DNA of 64,000 nt. Source: Cordylochernes scorpioides (taxonomy: Eukaryota > Arthropoda > Arachnida > Pseudoscorpiones > Chernetidae). Numbering within the stretch: position 1 is the first letter of the stretch; every line of letters begins with the position of its first letter. The notes beneath the pieces were generated by a model. The model was not told where the DNA came from, ran no database searches, and saw only the letters and a list, made by a program, of their open reading frames with translations. Both the position numbers and the translations under genes were made by a program. Location of the stretch: the NCBI GenBank assembly GCA_030710605.1, contig CP092865.1, positions 30,040,190 to 30,104,189 of the forward strand, written 5' to 3'. Of this stretch, positions 21,841-33,726 are shown in pieces.

Positions 21841-22388
21841 AATTATTTTTAAAAAGCTTTTGAGATTTCAATGATCAGAAATGAATTTAAAATTATGAAA
21901 GTTTGCTTGGAAATATTTTGGTATGCTGTTAGGGAAGAAGCTTTGAAAAGTTTCATTTGTGTTGTTCTACAAAGCAACCATTTTGAATTCAATAAAATCC
22001 GTTTTTTTATGATTGGGACATATGAATCGTATTTTTGTTTTTCTTCTGAATTTTCATATCTCTGGTTTCAATGAAATCCTCAAGCAATTGCATCTTGGCC
22101 ATGCTATGTATGCAATTATAATTCAGCGTTTTATAAAATTGCGTGCACAATAATAGAATTTGTTATTGTATTTTTATATTAAAAAGATAATAATTTGTAT
22201 AAATAATCGGGCATAAATATTCTATTACTTTATATAAGCACAATCATTTCCAAAAGTATATATTATGTTTATACATTTTTATACAATGATATTCAGTTAT
22301 ATATGAGCACACAATAATAAAAAATATATATTTTAGACAAGTAAAAAGGCTTTTCAATATCTTTATTTCCTTTTAGGAAATCCAATAC

Positions 22389-22469
22389 CTTTGAGAATTT
22401 TGTACCCAAAGGTTCGGCCTTTATATATGATCTGTATTTAGCTTCTAATATGGCATGTGGGTTTATATG
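22389..22469 (-). CDS. Putative cellular exon B (27 codons), minus strand
   Basis: An 81-nt segment read on the minus strand is preceded by a pyrimidine-rich acceptor (CCCTCCACAG) and followed by AAG|GTATTG. It is open in phase 0: HINPHAILEAKYRSYIKAEP then LGTKFSK. Its phase matches the upstream exon at 22809-22850. The translation looks like an ordinary soluble protein and not like any transposon product I know, so I infer part of a host gene. The family is not recognised and the remaining exons were not found, so the model is incomplete. Confidence 0.4.
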
Positions 22470-22808
22470 CTGTGGAGGGAATTTCACTGAGAATAAATAC
22501 TTCGCAGCAGAGCATTCACTATATCGTTCAACGGTTTATTCTGGAAAACCGTCTGGTTGTCTATAAATAAATGATAAATAGATATAAATGATGAATGAAG
22601 TGACATATTTGAAGTATTCGAAAGATACGAATTATCTATTATGAAAATATATTATTTATAAATTATTTGTTGGCAATGAGTTTCTTTCTAAACCTATTGC
22701 CAAAAATGAATAATATTATGAATTTTATCGATCGATGACAATTGAAATAATATAATAATAATAATGATGGAATTTGAAGGAACAATAAGATAAATGACAT
22801 AAACATAC

Positions 22809-22850
22809 CTTTGCCAAAGTTTTCCTGATGGCTTCAACTTTTTCCAAAAT
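22809..22850 (-). CDS. Putative cellular exon A (14 codons), minus strand
   Basis: A 42-nt segment is bounded by GTGGTTTCAG| and |GTATGT, both close to consensus splice sites. It encodes ILEKVEAIRKTLAK in phase 0, a basic amphipathic helix. The next candidate exon, 22389-22469, continues in the same phase after a 339-bp intron. Small size makes chance possible, but splice signals, open frame and phase all agree. Confidence 0.45.
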
Positions 22851-23730
22851 CTGAAACCACACCATAACAATAATATTATTTATAGTAGCGGGGGAATAAA
22901 TATTTATTCCGAATCCTACTGATTCATAAAAAATATTGATGATAAGTGAAGTACTATATTATGTATTCAATTTGTTCTTCTGTCGCCAGATATCTTCAGT
23001 ATTATTCTTCTTGTGATAAATTGGACAATATTATATTGTAGCAAAGTATTTATTATTTTATTAACAGATATCAATTTTGTTGTCTATATTTTGCTACTCT
23101 GTGAACTTCCCTCAATCCTTATATTTTTTCAATAATAATTTGTTCTTGCCTCAAATAATTTCTGTGTCATCTGAAGTATTAATGTGTAATGTTTTATTAT
23201 ATAATTACATTGTAATTTATTATATATTTGTTTATATAATCATCAATATCCTCACGCCATTATATTTGTATATCATATTATATCATAATATATAATTTTA
23301 TTTAGCATTAATATATAAATTAATATTGCAAAAAAATCAATTCTAAAAATTCACCTCGAAACCCTAATGAAAATATTCTGATAAATCTCTCCATCAAATA
23401 TTTTTTTAAAAAGAATAGATATAATAAAGATACTACTTAGGCATCAAATTCCGTTAATTATATATTCGTTTTATAATTAAAAAAGTGATCAGTTTCTTAA
23501 TATTTGAGTTTTAAATATTTTATACAAGGAACACGCGCATACATACACATGTGTGGTTAGAATATTTTTCATTGAATATTAACATTTAAATAATACTTTT
23601 GCTGAGTTTAGTCTTTTGTTTAGGTTCAATGTTGCATCATGAACAGTTGAGTATTTAATATTTCGCACCTTTTAGCCATTTTGCGTTCTTGGTTTTTCTC
23701 AAGGAAGTTCTTTAGAGCAAGGGAGATAGG
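22851..23730. other. Intergenic or intronic, no gene seen
   Basis: AT-rich sequence upstream of putative exon A and left of the copia element. No further exon is recognised. Confidence 0.4.
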
Positions 23731-23989
23731 TGTTGATGTTAATTATTTAAAATATCAATTTTCATTCTGTGATTGAATTAATCTGTGAATTAATTCATTC
23801 TGTGGTGTTGAGTGTATATATATATATATGTATTTCTTTGAGAGAGGTGTGGGAGAGAGTATATGTGGAGACGTTTAGGCGTTAGAGTTTTTTAGATTTA
23901 TTTTAGGAATTTAAATTCATAGTTTTTTGTGCCTTCAATAAAGAAGATTTATGTTTTAATATAGAGTGATTATTACGATTCTCCCAACA
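23731..23989 (+). repeat. 5' LTR of the split copia element
   Basis: Begins TGTTGATG and ends CCCAACA (TGTTG...CAACA). It contains an AATAAA signal near 23938. It matches 33462-33721 apart from a few substitutions and a damaged first base pair or two in the 3' copy. It would hold the element promoter. Confidence 0.9.
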
Positions 23990-24006
23990 ATTGGTAGCAG
24001 AGAGCG
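23990..24006 (+). promoter_or_regulatory. Primer-binding site (initiator tRNA-Met type)
   Basis: ATTGGTAGCAGAGAGCGG directly follows the 5' LTR. TGGTAGCAGAG resembles the 3'-end complement of initiator tRNA-Met used by many copia elements (TGGTATCAGAGC). Confidence 0.6.
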
Positions 24007-24062
24007 GTTGCTTAAAATTGATGCAAATCAAGATTGATTGAATAATTTTAAAGAAAGCAAAG

Positions 24063-25156
24063 ATGCAAAATTTTATTAATATATCTCAAATAGAAAAGTT
24101 ATCAGACAATAACTACTTGATCTGGGCAAATAGAATTGAAAGTGAATTAAGAGGATTGAAATTATGGAGACGAATTATAGAAGGAAAAGAGATAGAAAAG
24201 CCTCAAGAAACCAAAGAAGAAAATCTCGAACAAAAGTTGAAAATCTGGGAAGACTGGGATGACGACAACGCAATTGCCAGAAATGTGATGAACCGAACAA
24301 TAAATGACACTCAAGTGCTAAAATACTCGAGCGAAGGAAGTGCAAAACGATTGTGGTATAGCATTAAGGAAGAAATGGCATCTAAAAATGAAGACTTGCA
24401 AATGAAAAATAGAATAGAATTATCTCAATTGAAAATGAAGGAAGATGAAACAGTGGATGGTTACTTGAATAGAGCAATGCTTATTAAAAGTAAAAGCATA
24501 CAAGCAGGAGATGAAATAAGAGATAGAGAATTGATTTGCTTCGCTTTAGAAGGTTTAAGAATTGAATTTGAATTTGACGTAAAAATTATAAAATCTGACA
24601 AACAAAGTAATATGAACTCAATACGATAAATTTTAAAGGAAACTGAGGAAAAAATAAAATATAGTAAACTATAAAAAGTAGAAAAACAGGAGATTGCATC
24701 TAAAGCTAGAGAAGGCTGGTCGGGAAGAAGAAAAGTTGTCAAATGCTATAACTGTGGAAAGATAGGTCATATCTCTAAGGAATGTAGAAACAAGATAAAA
24801 TGTTTTAATTGTGGAGGATTCGGGCATAAATCGACCATATGTAAAAAGTATAGAAATGAATATCATGCAAAGTATAATTATAATGGGCCTAAGAGAGGAA
24901 TAAATAAGCAAAATTATAGAGAAGCCACAAATCAAGTGATAGAAACAAATGGAGTTAATTACGAAGAAGATCAAGGGGAAGACAAGATTAGATGGAATAT
25001 TGATTCAGGAGCCTCCAGCCATATGGTTAGCAAAAAATAACTATTTATAGAATATAAAGAGGAAGAAAGAATTATAGCGACAGCTGAAAAAGGTGCAATA
25101 ATGAAATATTCAGGAATTGGATCAATAAGAATGAAGTCAAATGGAAATGAAAGATT
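24063..25156 (+). pseudogene. gag: Copia Gag and protease part, with three stops
   Basis: The frame starts MQNFINISQIEKLSDNNYLI, a copia-type Gag opening, and is open for 188 codons. It carries on in the same frame past TAA codons at 24627 and 24672 to two CCHC zinc knuckles, CYNCGKIGHISKEC (from 24744) and CFNCGGFGHKSTIC (from 24801), which bind RNA. The aspartic protease motif DSGASSHM follows at about 25003, then a third TAA at 25038. The reading frame is cut at 25156 by the gypsy insertion and resumes at 30459. All stops are single-base lesions, with no frameshift in this part. Confidence 0.85.
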
Positions 25157-25610
25157 TGTGGGTGGCATGGAATTCTAGGCGCGGAGTCAGATAACAAATT
25201 ATTTATTGTAAAATAAACTTTTAATTACATTTATTTGATACATATTATCAGAAGGGGTTGCATTGTTGTATACTACATGTTGAAATTTTTTTTATCTGTG
25301 TGTGTGTGGTCAAATATCATTTCTAGATTATATAATGTTAGATATATGTGTTTGATATATCATAGATAAATATTTACATTTTATATGATTTATGATTTAT
25401 ATTTATAATGATGTATAATTATTTTATTATATTGATATGGCAACAATTAATATGATATTAATGGTAATTCATATAATTTTAATAAAGTATATTTTATAGG
25501 CATTATATATTTTATAAGATGAATAATTTTAATATTTGAATTGAATAGTTATTAGACAAATTAAAACTTATAATGAAAATAGGAAAAGTTAATATTTGGG
25601 AGCCGCTACA
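25157..25610 (-). repeat. 3' LTR of the nested gypsy element
   Basis: Ends TGTAGCGG and CCACCCACA on the minus strand; preceded by the polypurine tract at 25611-25623. Near-identical to 30008-30458. Confidence 0.93.
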
Positions 25611-25632
25611 TCACTCCCCCGCCAGTGAAGAC

Positions 25633-25998
25633 TTAAAGTCGAAAACGTACGTGGCGTCCATAGCGAGTGGTGTAGCTACTTGTCTTCGGTGTAGTTTCCT
25701 CAGCACCGTCGGGCATAGGTGGCAGAATTGAAGAATCGTGGAAACTTTGAGGGGTGTTTTCTATGAATGCAGGCTTTAGTCTGTTGACAGAAATGACTTT
25801 GTTTTGGTCATTGATTTTAACTGTAAATGTCTTCGAAGATCTTGATACCACTGGAAATGGACCTTCGTATGGTGGAGATAATGCTCTTTTTACAAAATCT
25901 TTTCTTACAAAGACGTGTGAACAGGTGTCTAAGTCTTTATGAGAAAAAATATTATTTTGCTTTGTTTGTCTTGTTGGTTGAGGTCGAATTCTACTCAT
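25633..25998 (-). CDS. pol: C-terminal end of gypsy Pol (integrase tail), shifted frame
   Basis: 121 codons starting [20 protein letters not shown] and including [20 protein letters not shown], the GPF/Y-type module at the integrase C-terminus. Pol ends at 25995 in a run of A (TTAAAAATT), and this frame begins within the same bases, so a one-base deletion in the A run best explains the break. It may be a sequencing or assembly slip. Confidence 0.8.
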   Translation of the reverse strand: MSRIRPQPTRQTKQNNIFSHKDLDTCSHVFVRKDFVKRALSPPYEGPFPVVSRSSKTFTVKINDQNKVISVNRLKPAFIENTPQSFHDSSILPPMPDGAEETTPKTSSYTTRYGRHVRFRL

Positions 25999-28853
25999 AT
26001 AATTTTTAATTGAGTGGCAAAATTTGATGGATCGGGGTTTTTAAATTCTGAATTGGTTAGTAAATCAGCTGGAAGATTTAAAGTTGTCCCGAAAACCATT
26101 TCTGCAGCAGTGCATTTCAGGTCTTCTTTGTAGGATGTTCTGATGCCTAGCAGTACTAGAGGCAAAGCATCTATCCAATTAATAGTATTTCCGCTTGCCA
26201 TGATTGCAGCTTTAATTTGACGATGCAAGCGTTCGACGAGACCGTTTGCTGCAGGGTTGTATGCCGTTGTTCGTATTCTGTTGGTGCCAATGAGTGAAGT
26301 GAGATCCTTGAAAAGATGTGATTCAAATTCACGACCTTGGTCAGTAGTTATTGTTGCTGGAACTCCGTATCTAGAAATCCAACCGCGAAAAAAAGCTTTT
26401 GCTACGCTTAATGCAGTTTTGTCCGAAATCGGAAAGGCTTCAGGCCATTTTGAATATCTGTCTATAGCAGTCAAAAAGTGGGTACAATTTTCAGAATGGG
26501 GTAAGGAGCCTATTAAATCAAGATGAACGTGTCCAAAGCGAGTTGATGGGAGAGGAAATATTCCGTGTTTTGTAATCGTATGCCTGTGAATTTTGCTTTT
26601 CTGACAATCTAAACAGGACTTTGACCAATGATTTATTGTTTGATTCATTTTGGGCCAAAAGTATTTTTGAGTTATTAGTTTTCTTGTTGCACGAATTCCT
26701 GGATGATACAAATTATGGAGAGAATTAAAAATTTGTCGTCGGAAATTTTCAGGCACGAAAGGTCTGGGATTTCCAGTAGAAATATCGCAGTAAATTAATT
26801 TATTGCAAAAAGGAACTTGTTGTTTTATTAATTTGATTGTTTGTGAAGAATTTGAATTATCGATGAGAGTTTTTAGTTCTTTGTCCTTTTCTTGAATTTC
26901 AGGGAATGCATTAAGATCTAGATTAACCTTCGTGTGATTGAAAGTTTCGATTTCAATTCTTGAAAGGGTATCAGCCACAATGTTTTCACTTCCCTTAACA
27001 TAGCGTATGTCCATGGAGAATTGTGAAAGATAGTTGAGATGACGTTCTTGACGAGGTGAACGTTCAGATTTTGATGTGAAGGCATACTTTAGAGGCTTGT
27101 GGTCTGTAAAAAGCATGAATGTTTTTCCATCAAGAAAGTATGAGAAATGCTTAACAGAAAGGAATACAGCTAGGAGTTCCCGATCGAATGCTGAGTATTT
27201 CGTTTCTGCTGGGGATAGCTTTTTTGAAAAAAATGAAATTGATTCCCATGCAGTGTCATTCAGTTGTTGGAGGACACCACCAACAGCAACGTTGGAGGCA
27301 TCAACCAGTACACTTAATGTAGAATTGGGTTGAGGGTAGTTTAAAAGTGTGTTTTCTGCAAGAGCATTTTTGATGTTTTGAAAAGCTTCTAATGTGTCTG
27401 AAGTCCAATTTAATGATGCATTGGGAGATTTAGTTTTTAAAAGTGAATAACGCGGAGCTAAAATATGACTTGAATTTTTTATGAACCTGTAATAAAAATT
27501 TACAAGACCAAAAAATCTTTGGAGTTGACGGGTCGAATTAGGTTGAGGAAAATCTTTAACGATTCTTATTTTCTCAGGAAGAGGTTTTATTCCTTTGTTG
27601 TCAATGATGTGTCCAAGAAATTCTAGTGAAGGTTTTCCGAAAACGCTTTTAGATATGTTGACTGTTAATCCATGATCGGAAAGTTTTTTGAAGATTGTAT
27701 GTAGATGTTGAATGTGATCATTTTCATTTTTACTGGCGATCAAAACGTCATCAATGTAAACGAAGACAAAATCTAGACCTTTTTTTACTTCATCCATGAA
27801 TCTTTGAAATGTTTGGCTTGCGTTTTTTAAACCAAAGTTCATGCGTGTGAATTCAAATAGACCAAATGGCGTAGTTATTGCCGTTTTGGGTATGTCTTCT
27901 TGGTTAATTGGAATATGGTGGTACGCCTTCACGAGATCTATTTTGCTGAAAATTGTACAGCCATGAAGGCTTTGGGTGAAATCCTGAATGTGCGGAATGG
28001 GGTAACAATCAGGTTGGGTCACAGCATTTAGTCTTCTGTAGTCGCCACATGGTCTCCAGTCTATAGAATTTTTCTTAGGGACTAGATGTAAAGGTGATGC
28101 CCATGCTCCGTCTCCTCTCTTGCATAAACCTAGTTCCATCATGTGCTCAAATTCTGATTTGGCAATTTTAAATTTTTCTGGATTCAGCCGTCTTGGTTTG
28201 GAGAATGTTGGTTGCCCTTTTGTAGTAATATGATGAGTGACTGAATGCTTGACTGGTGTGGAATATGATGGAGGCTTAGTTAGAGAAGGATAATGAGAGA
28301 GAATGTTCAAAAATTTGTCTTCGTAGCTGTTTATTGAGCACTTTGGAGAAAGTGAGTTGAAATTTGTAATTGATGCACGCTTGCGTAGCTTCGTTAAAGA
28401 ATCAATTATAAACTTTCCTTTGATATCTGGAATTATTCCAAAGTGTTCCATAAAATCAGCTCCTAGAATGGCTTTGTTTGTGTCTGCTATTATGAATCTC
28501 CATTTGAAATCTCTACGAAGACCTAGATCAAGATTAAGGAATCTTTCGCCATAAGTCTTGATAGGTGAATTGTTTGCTGCTGTGAGAGTAAATTTTGTTG
28601 GACCACGCCGTCTATCTTCAGGACGAGGAGGCAGGACACTGATCTCTGCACCTGTGTCGAGGAGAAAACTAATTTTGTTGCGGTAGTCAGTAATAAATAG
28701 ACGGTGGCTTTTATTATTGCTACAATCAGTAACCACCGGGCTTACTGATTGTTGTTGGAGTTTTCCTGCTGGTTCTTTGCTTTTTTGTTGCAAGTACAAG
28801 GTGCGATGCATTTTCTTGCATGGTGCTTGAATCGAAAATGATACCAGCACCAA
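25995..28853 (-). CDS. pol: Gypsy Pol polyprotein (protease, RT, RNase H, integrase)
   Basis: A 952-codon open frame. The aspartic protease motif [12 protein letters not shown] is at about residue 66. RT follows with [27 protein letters not shown] and the active site [10 protein letters not shown] near 366; RNase H with [12 protein letters not shown] near 517 and [10 protein letters not shown]. Integrase has an HHCC finger (LYHPGIR...CLDC near 711-750) and the DDE residues in HLDLIGSLP (774), TTDQGREFE (836) and [13 protein letters not shown] (870). It overlaps gag by 112 nt in the -1 frame, so it is expected to be made as a Gag-Pol fusion by -1 frameshifting; the ATG at its start is not the functional start. 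All catalytic residues I can identify are intact. Only the extreme C-terminus is out of frame. Confidence 0.95.
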   Translation of the reverse strand: MVLVSFSIQAPCKKMHRTLYLQQKSKEPAGKLQQQSVSPVVTDCSNNKSHRLFITDYRNKISFLLDTGAEISVLPPRPEDRRRGPTKFTLTAANNSPIKTYGERFLNLDLGLRRDFKWRFIIADTNKAILGADFMEHFGIIPDIKGKFIIDSLTKLRKRASITNFNSLSPKCSINSYEDKFLNILSHYPSLTKPPSYSTPVKHSVTHHITTKGQPTFSKPRRLNPEKFKIAKSEFEHMMELGLCKRGDGAWASPLHLVPKKNSIDWRPCGDYRRLNAVTQPDCYPIPHIQDFTQSLHGCTIFSKIDLVKAYHHIPINQEDIPKTAITTPFGLFEFTRMNFGLKNASQTFQRFMDEVKKGLDFVFVYIDDVLIASKNENDHIQHLHTIFKKLSDHGLTVNISKSVFGKPSLEFLGHIIDNKGIKPLPEKIRIVKDFPQPNSTRQLQRFFGLVNFYYRFIKNSSHILAPRYSLLKTKSPNASLNWTSDTLEAFQNIKNALAENTLLNYPQPNSTLSVLVDASNVAVGGVLQQLNDTAWESISFFSKKLSPAETKYSAFDRELLAVFLSVKHFSYFLDGKTFMLFTDHKPLKYAFTSKSERSPRQERHLNYLSQFSMDIRYVKGSENIVADTLSRIEIETFNHTKVNLDLNAFPEIQEKDKELKTLIDNSNSSQTIKLIKQQVPFCNKLIYCDISTGNPRPFVPENFRRQIFNSLHNLYHPGIRATRKLITQKYFWPKMNQTINHWSKSCLDCQKSKIHRHTITKHGIFPLPSTRFGHVHLDLIGSLPHSENCTHFLTAIDRYSKWPEAFPISDKTALSVAKAFFRGWISRYGVPATITTDQGREFESHLFKDLTSLIGTNRIRTTAYNPAANGLVERLHRQIKAAIMASGNTINWIDALPLVLLGIRTSYKEDLKCTAAEMVFGTTLNLPADLLTNSEFKNPDPSNFATQLKII

Positions 28854-29521
28854 GAGCCATTTGGATTGTACTTTCTATAACTGTTTGGGGAAGATTTTCG
28901 AGATGAAGATGAGCTTCTGGATCTTGAACGAGGTATTCTTTCTTCCTTCTTGTTAAGGTCAATTTTCAATGCTGAAATTTCCGCACGCAAAGATGCCAGT
29001 TCCTTTTCTAAAGTCGAAGTACTTGAAGATGGTGAAGAAGTAATCTCCGTCACTCTATCAGCTAAATCTGCTAGAGAGTTCAGTGATGCTTGCTCTTGCG
29101 TTGTCAGAATTATTTGGATGTTTTTAGGTAAACGTTGCATCCAGAGCATTTTTAATGTTGTGTCACTGACGGCTTTGCTTTCTCCAATCAATTGTCTTAA
29201 GTGGCGTAATAATTGGCTAGGCAGTCTGTCTCCAAGTTCTTCTTGAGTCAACAATTGCTGTAGTTTTTTAAATTCGCTGTCAGCGGTACATTTAATTATG
29301 GCCTTCTTTAGCGCGTCGTATTTATTGTCTGGTGGAGGTGATATAATGAATTCACGTACCTCTATGGCAGTTGATGGAGGTAAAAGTGAAATTAGATAAG
29401 AAAATTTGGTGTCATCATTTGTAATTGGACTTGGCTTGTTCAATAAAAATTGTGATTCCAATGTTATGAACCACAATTCTGGATCGTTTGGCCAAAATTC
29501 GAGTGCTTTAATTGAATCCAT
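28742..29521 (-). CDS. gag: Gypsy Gag
   Basis: 259 residues from [20 protein letters not shown], a typical opening of arthropod gypsy Gag (capsid core). A coiled region ([18 protein letters not shown]) follows, then an Arg/Ser-rich tract and a C-terminal Cys/His cluster ([18 protein letters not shown]) in place of a classical CCHC knuckle. The tail is Gln/Asn-rich. The protein would assemble the particle and bind element RNA. The stop lies 112 nt inside the pol frame. No damage is seen. Confidence 0.92.
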   Translation of the reverse strand: MDSIKALEFWPNDPELWFITLESQFLLNKPSPITNDDTKFSYLISLLPPSTAIEVREFIISPPPDNKYDALKKAIIKCTADSEFKKLQQLLTQEELGDRLPSQLLRHLRQLIGESKAVSDTTLKMLWMQRLPKNIQIILTTQEQASLNSLADLADRVTEITSSPSSSTSTLEKELASLRAEISALKIDLNKKEERIPRSRSRSSSSSRKSSPNSYRKYNPNGSWCWYHFRFKHHARKCIAPCTCNKKAKNQQENSNNNQ

Positions 29522-30007
29522 TTTGAGAATATATTGTATTTAAAAAATTATATGTCCTTAAGAGATATTAAAATTCTGATTATTATAATTATTAAAATTC
29601 AGAAATAAAATTTTATATTTGATTTTTTTATTTGATAAGAAAAAATATTTGAATATATTATCAAGTTATAATTTTTAAATTGTAAGTTATATATTATTTT
29701 TTAATTGCCAATTTAATGTGTATTTGAATTTATTTAATATTTATTTCTTAAAATTATATTTGATATCTGATTTGTTTTTAAGTTGAAAATTTGCATTGAA
29801 TTAAATACCAAACGATGTACGTTTTCGTAGTTTTTAAATATTGCGAAATATGTTATAATTTTTGTTTTAAATATAAATATTTAATATGTATTTCTTAAAT
29901 ATTTATAATTTGATATTATGAGTATTTTTATTTTTCACTTTTGATCGAATTGAAATTCTTGTTTGATTGCTTGCAAATGTTCGTTAAAGTTTACCGGCTC
30001 ACCATTT
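29522..30007 (-). other. Gypsy 5' leader
   Basis: Non-coding, AT-rich region between the 5' LTR and the gag start. Immediately inside the LTR the minus strand reads AAATGGTGAGCCGGTAAAC; TGGTGAGCCGG could be the tRNA primer site, though I cannot assign the tRNA. Confidence 0.6.
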
Positions 30008-30458
30008 TGTGGGCGGCATGGAATTCTAGGCGGAGTCAGATAACAAATTATTTATTGTAAAATAAACTTTTAATTACATTTATTTAATACATATTATCAG
30101 AAGGGGTTGCATTGTTGTATACTACATGTTGAAGTTATTTTTATCTGTGTGTGTGTGGTCAAATATCATTTCTAGATTATATAATGTTAGATATATGTGT
30201 TTGATATATCATAGATAAATATTTACATTTTATATGATTTATGATTTATATTTATAATGATGTATAATTATTTTATTATATTGATATGGCAACAATTAAT
30301 ATGATATTAATGGTAATTCATATAATTATAATAAAGTATATTTTATAAGCATTATATATTTATAAGATGAATAATTTTAATATTTGAATTGAATAGTTAT
30401 TAGACAAATTAAAACTTATAATAAAAATAGGAAAAGTTAATATTTGGGAGCCGCTACA
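30008..30458 (-). repeat. 5' LTR of the nested gypsy element
   Basis: Near-identical to 25157-25610; on the minus strand it starts TGTAGCGGCTCCC and ends CCGCCCACA. Contains the element promoter by position. Confidence 0.93.
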
Positions 30459-33430
30459 GATTCATAAAAGTTGAAAATGTTTTACATGTTCCTAATTTAA
30501 GAGAAAATTTATTATCAGTTACAAAAATTATAGATCATGATTTTAATGTATTGTTTACAAAGAACAAAGCTGAAGTAATAGACAAAAATGGTGATATTTT
30601 ATATGAAGTAAAAAGAACTGGTGATAAATTTGAAGTAGAGGGACTCCTAATTATGGAAATAGCAAGAAAAGCAGAAGTAGATGATATGCTATGGCATCAA
30701 AGACTTGCTCATGTTAATTTTCAGAAATTGAAAGAAATGTATGATAATTCAACGGTATTAGGATTGAAAAATTTACATAATATCAAAGGGAATTGCGAGT
30801 CTTGTACATTAGGAAAAATACATAGAAAATCTTACAAAAGTATTCAATATAAACAATCTGAAAATATTTTAGATCTATGGCATACCGACATAGTTGGACC
30901 TTTGAATGGTTCTTTTGGATATAAGCATTTCATTACCATTGTTGATGATTATAGTAATTTTACTTTCCTTATACCAGTTACATTCAAATCTCAAACTGCA
31001 GATTCCATAATAAACTTGATTATACAAGAAGAAAGACAGACTGGAAAGAAATTAAAGATAATTCGAAATGATAATGGGGGAGAGTATGTTTCAAATTATT
31101 TGAAGCGATGGTTATCTAGTAAGGGCATCAAACAAGAATTCACCCCAGCTTATACTCCTGAAAGTAATGGAAAAGCCGAAAGATTTAATAGAACTATAGT
31201 TGAGTCAGCAAGAACCATGCTAATTGATTCTAAATTACCTATAAAATTTTGGAGTGAAAGTGTTAAAGTAGCTGTTCATATAAATAACAAAATTAAAATT
31301 AGAGAAATGAATACAACTCCTTTCTAGATATACAAGGGATGGAAACCAAGCATTGTTTACTTAAAAAGGTTCGGAAGCGAGGCTTATGTTCATATAAGAA
31401 AAGAAAAGAGAAAGAAGATGGAACCAAAAGCTCATAAATGGATTATGATGGGATACAGTATGATAAGAAAAGGTTATAGAATATATTTACCAGAAATGGA
31501 TGAAATACATGAAGTATCAGATGTAAATTTTAATGAATCTAAACTAGGATATTATTTAATGAATAATAGTGGAAGAAATCTCGATGAAAATGAACTTTTC
31601 CTTTTTAGTAGAGAAGACCCTAATTTTATTTCTCACGGGAATGAAGACTCTGGTGGTGATATTTATAATAGAAAAGACCAAGTAGAAAAAATACCTCCTG
31701 ATGAAATAATTACTCCATGTAAAAGAGGACCAGAACCAGGAATGACGAGAGAAATGAGAAAAGAACGAGATCTTCGTTTGAGAGAAACCGAGGAAGAATA
31801 ACTTATAAAAAGGGGAGTGAGGAGATCTGAAAGATTAAGATTAATGAAGAATAAGGAAAATGTTTCTGATAGAACTTATGAAATTAAATGTCCGAAAGAT
31901 TACCAAGAAACACTGAATTCAGATAATAGAGAACAATGGATTAAAGCCATGGAAGATGAGATGCAAAGGATTACTGGGTTAAAAGTTTGCAAATTAATAG
32001 ATAAGCCTAAAGATAAAAAATTAATCAAAAGTAAGTGGATTTTTTCAATTAAGAAAAATAGTGATGGATCAATTTAAAAACTTCAAAGCGAGGCTAGTAG
32101 CTACAGGATATGATCAAATACTGGGTAGTGATTACCACGAAATTTATTCTCCAACTATAAGACCTGAGACCATAAGAATTCTAATAAAAATAGCGGCAAT
32201 AAAAAATGTTATTCCTCAACAAAAGGACGCTCAAACAGTTTTTTATATGGTGGTTTAGAAGAAGAAATATTTATGCTTCAACCTCCTGGATTTGAAAAGG
32301 GAAACAATAAGATTTGTTATCTGATGAAGGGTATTTATGGGCTGAAACAAGCAAGTAGAATGTGGAATAAGAAACTAGATGAATTATTAACCAATGCCGG
32401 AATGAAACAATCTGCGAATGATCCATGTTTATATTATAGCAATTTTGAAAGTCATTTCTTATATCTGGGAATTCATGTGGATGGTATACTTAGTGTAGGA
32501 TCTGGTGATGATTATGAGAAAAATATATGGAAAAATATAAAAATAGAGATTGATATCACGGATTTAGGAGCTGCAAAAAACTTTCTTGGAATGGAATTTG
32601 AATATAGGGATGATAGCATTTTTATAAATCAAAAGAAATATATAGAAGAAATATTGGAAGCCTATAATTTGCATGATTGTAATCCTTCGAAAACTCCGTT
32701 ATGCATTTCTACAAATTATGATTTATTTGAAAATAGTAAATCGATTGATCAAAAATACTATCAAGTAATTGTTGGAAAGTTGATTTACATAGCAACTAGA
32801 ACAAGACCGGACATATGTTATGCTATAAGCAATATGAGTAGATTTAATAAAGTTCCTAGAGAGGTTCACATGAATGGATTGAAGAAAATATTAAGATATT
32901 TAAAGGGAACTATGAACTATGAATTGATCTACTCTAGGGGAGATTCAAGTATTGTGACTTATACTGATGCGAGTTGGGACAGAACAGCTGATGCAAGATC
33001 GTATTCTGGTTTCATTATAGAAATGGGAAACAATTTACTTAATTGGAAGAGTAATATACAAAGATATGTTGCCTTCTCAACTGCAGAGAGTGAATTGAAA
33101 GCCTTATCTGAAGGAATTAAAGAAGTAATTTGGACCCGTAACATCATTAGAGAAATGAAGATTGATTTGAAAGATCAAATTACTGTTTATTGTGACAGCC
33201 AGAATGCCATTTCAATGATTAAGTAAAAGAATATGAAAGCAAGTACGAAGTACTTGAATGGAAAGTGCCACTTCATTAGACAAATTGGGGAAGATGAAGA
33301 AATTGAAGTTTTGCATATCCCTTCAGAAGAAATGAAAGCGGACCATCTCACCAAGACTGTGGATGCTGTCAAGCTTAAGAACTGCATAAGTGGTGTGGTT
33401 ATTTTTGAAATGAAAAATTGTACCATGTAA
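30459..33430 (+). pseudogene. pol: Copia Pol: integrase, RT and RNase H, with stops
   Basis: Resumes the copia frame after the gypsy. GAG-pre-integrase: WHQRLAHVNFQKLKEMYDN with CESCTLGK. Integrase core: WHTDIVGP, RNDNGGEY and PESNGKAERFNRT, with D, D and E present. A TAG at 31325 ends this frame; further pieces begin at 31418, 31817, 32061 and 32273. RT keeps IYGLKQASRMWNK, but the active site reads IHVDGIL where YVDDIL is normal, so one of the two essential aspartates is lost. RNase H: TYTDASWD, STAESELKALSEG, VYCDSQNAISMIK, then a TAA at 33224 and a final piece ending at 33430. Clearly inactive. Confidence 0.9.
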
Positions 33431-33461
33431 AAATGAAAAATTGAAAATTTGAAGGGGGAAT

Positions 33462-33721
33462 TTTTTTAGTTAATTATTTAAAATATCAAATTTTATTCTG
33501 TGATTGAATTAATCTGTGAATTAATTCATTCTGTGGTGTTGAGTGTATATATATATATATGTATTTCTTTGAGAGAGGTGTGGGAGAGAGAATATGTGGA
33601 GACGTTTAGGCGTTAGAGTTTTTTTAGATTTATTTTAGGAATTTAAATTCATAGTTTTTTGTGTCTTCAATAAAGAAGATTTATTTTTTAATATAGAATG
33701 AATATTACGATTCTCCCAACA
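33462..33721 (+). repeat. 3' LTR of the split copia element
   Basis: Follows the polypurine tract at 33451-33460. The first bases are altered (TTTTTTAGTTAATT against TGTTGATGTTAATT in the 5' copy); it ends CCCAACA, then the ATAGG duplication. Confidence 0.9.
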
Positions 33722-33726
33722 ATAGG

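Larger units (their letters stand above)
25157..30458 (-). mobile_element. Ty3/gypsy retrotransposon, near-intact, nested in the copia element
   Basis: It is bounded by about 450-bp LTRs (25157-25610, 30008-30458) that read TGTAGCGGCTCCC...CCACA on the minus strand. A GATT duplication flanks it (25153-25156, 30459-30462). Gag, a -1 shifted Pol and a purine tract (GGCGGGGGAGTGA beside the left LTR) are all present on the minus strand. LTRs differ by roughly ten changes over 450 bp by eye (about 2%), so it is younger than its host copia. The only evident coding lesion is a one-base frameshift near the end of pol. Confidence 0.97.
23731..33721 (+). mobile_element. Ty1/copia retrotransposon, complete but decayed, split by a gypsy insertion
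   Basis: Two LTRs of about 260 bp (23731-23989, 33462-33721) bound gag and pol fragments in plus orientation. A 5-bp target duplication ATAGG flanks the whole unit (23726-23730 and 33722-33726). A primer site follows the 5' LTR and a polypurine tract (GAAGGGGGAA) precedes the 3' LTR. A gypsy element occupies 25157-30458, inserted between protease and integrase. LTR differences by eye (roughly 5%), several in-frame stops and a mutated RT active site show it is inactive and older than the gypsy inside it. Confidence 0.95.
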
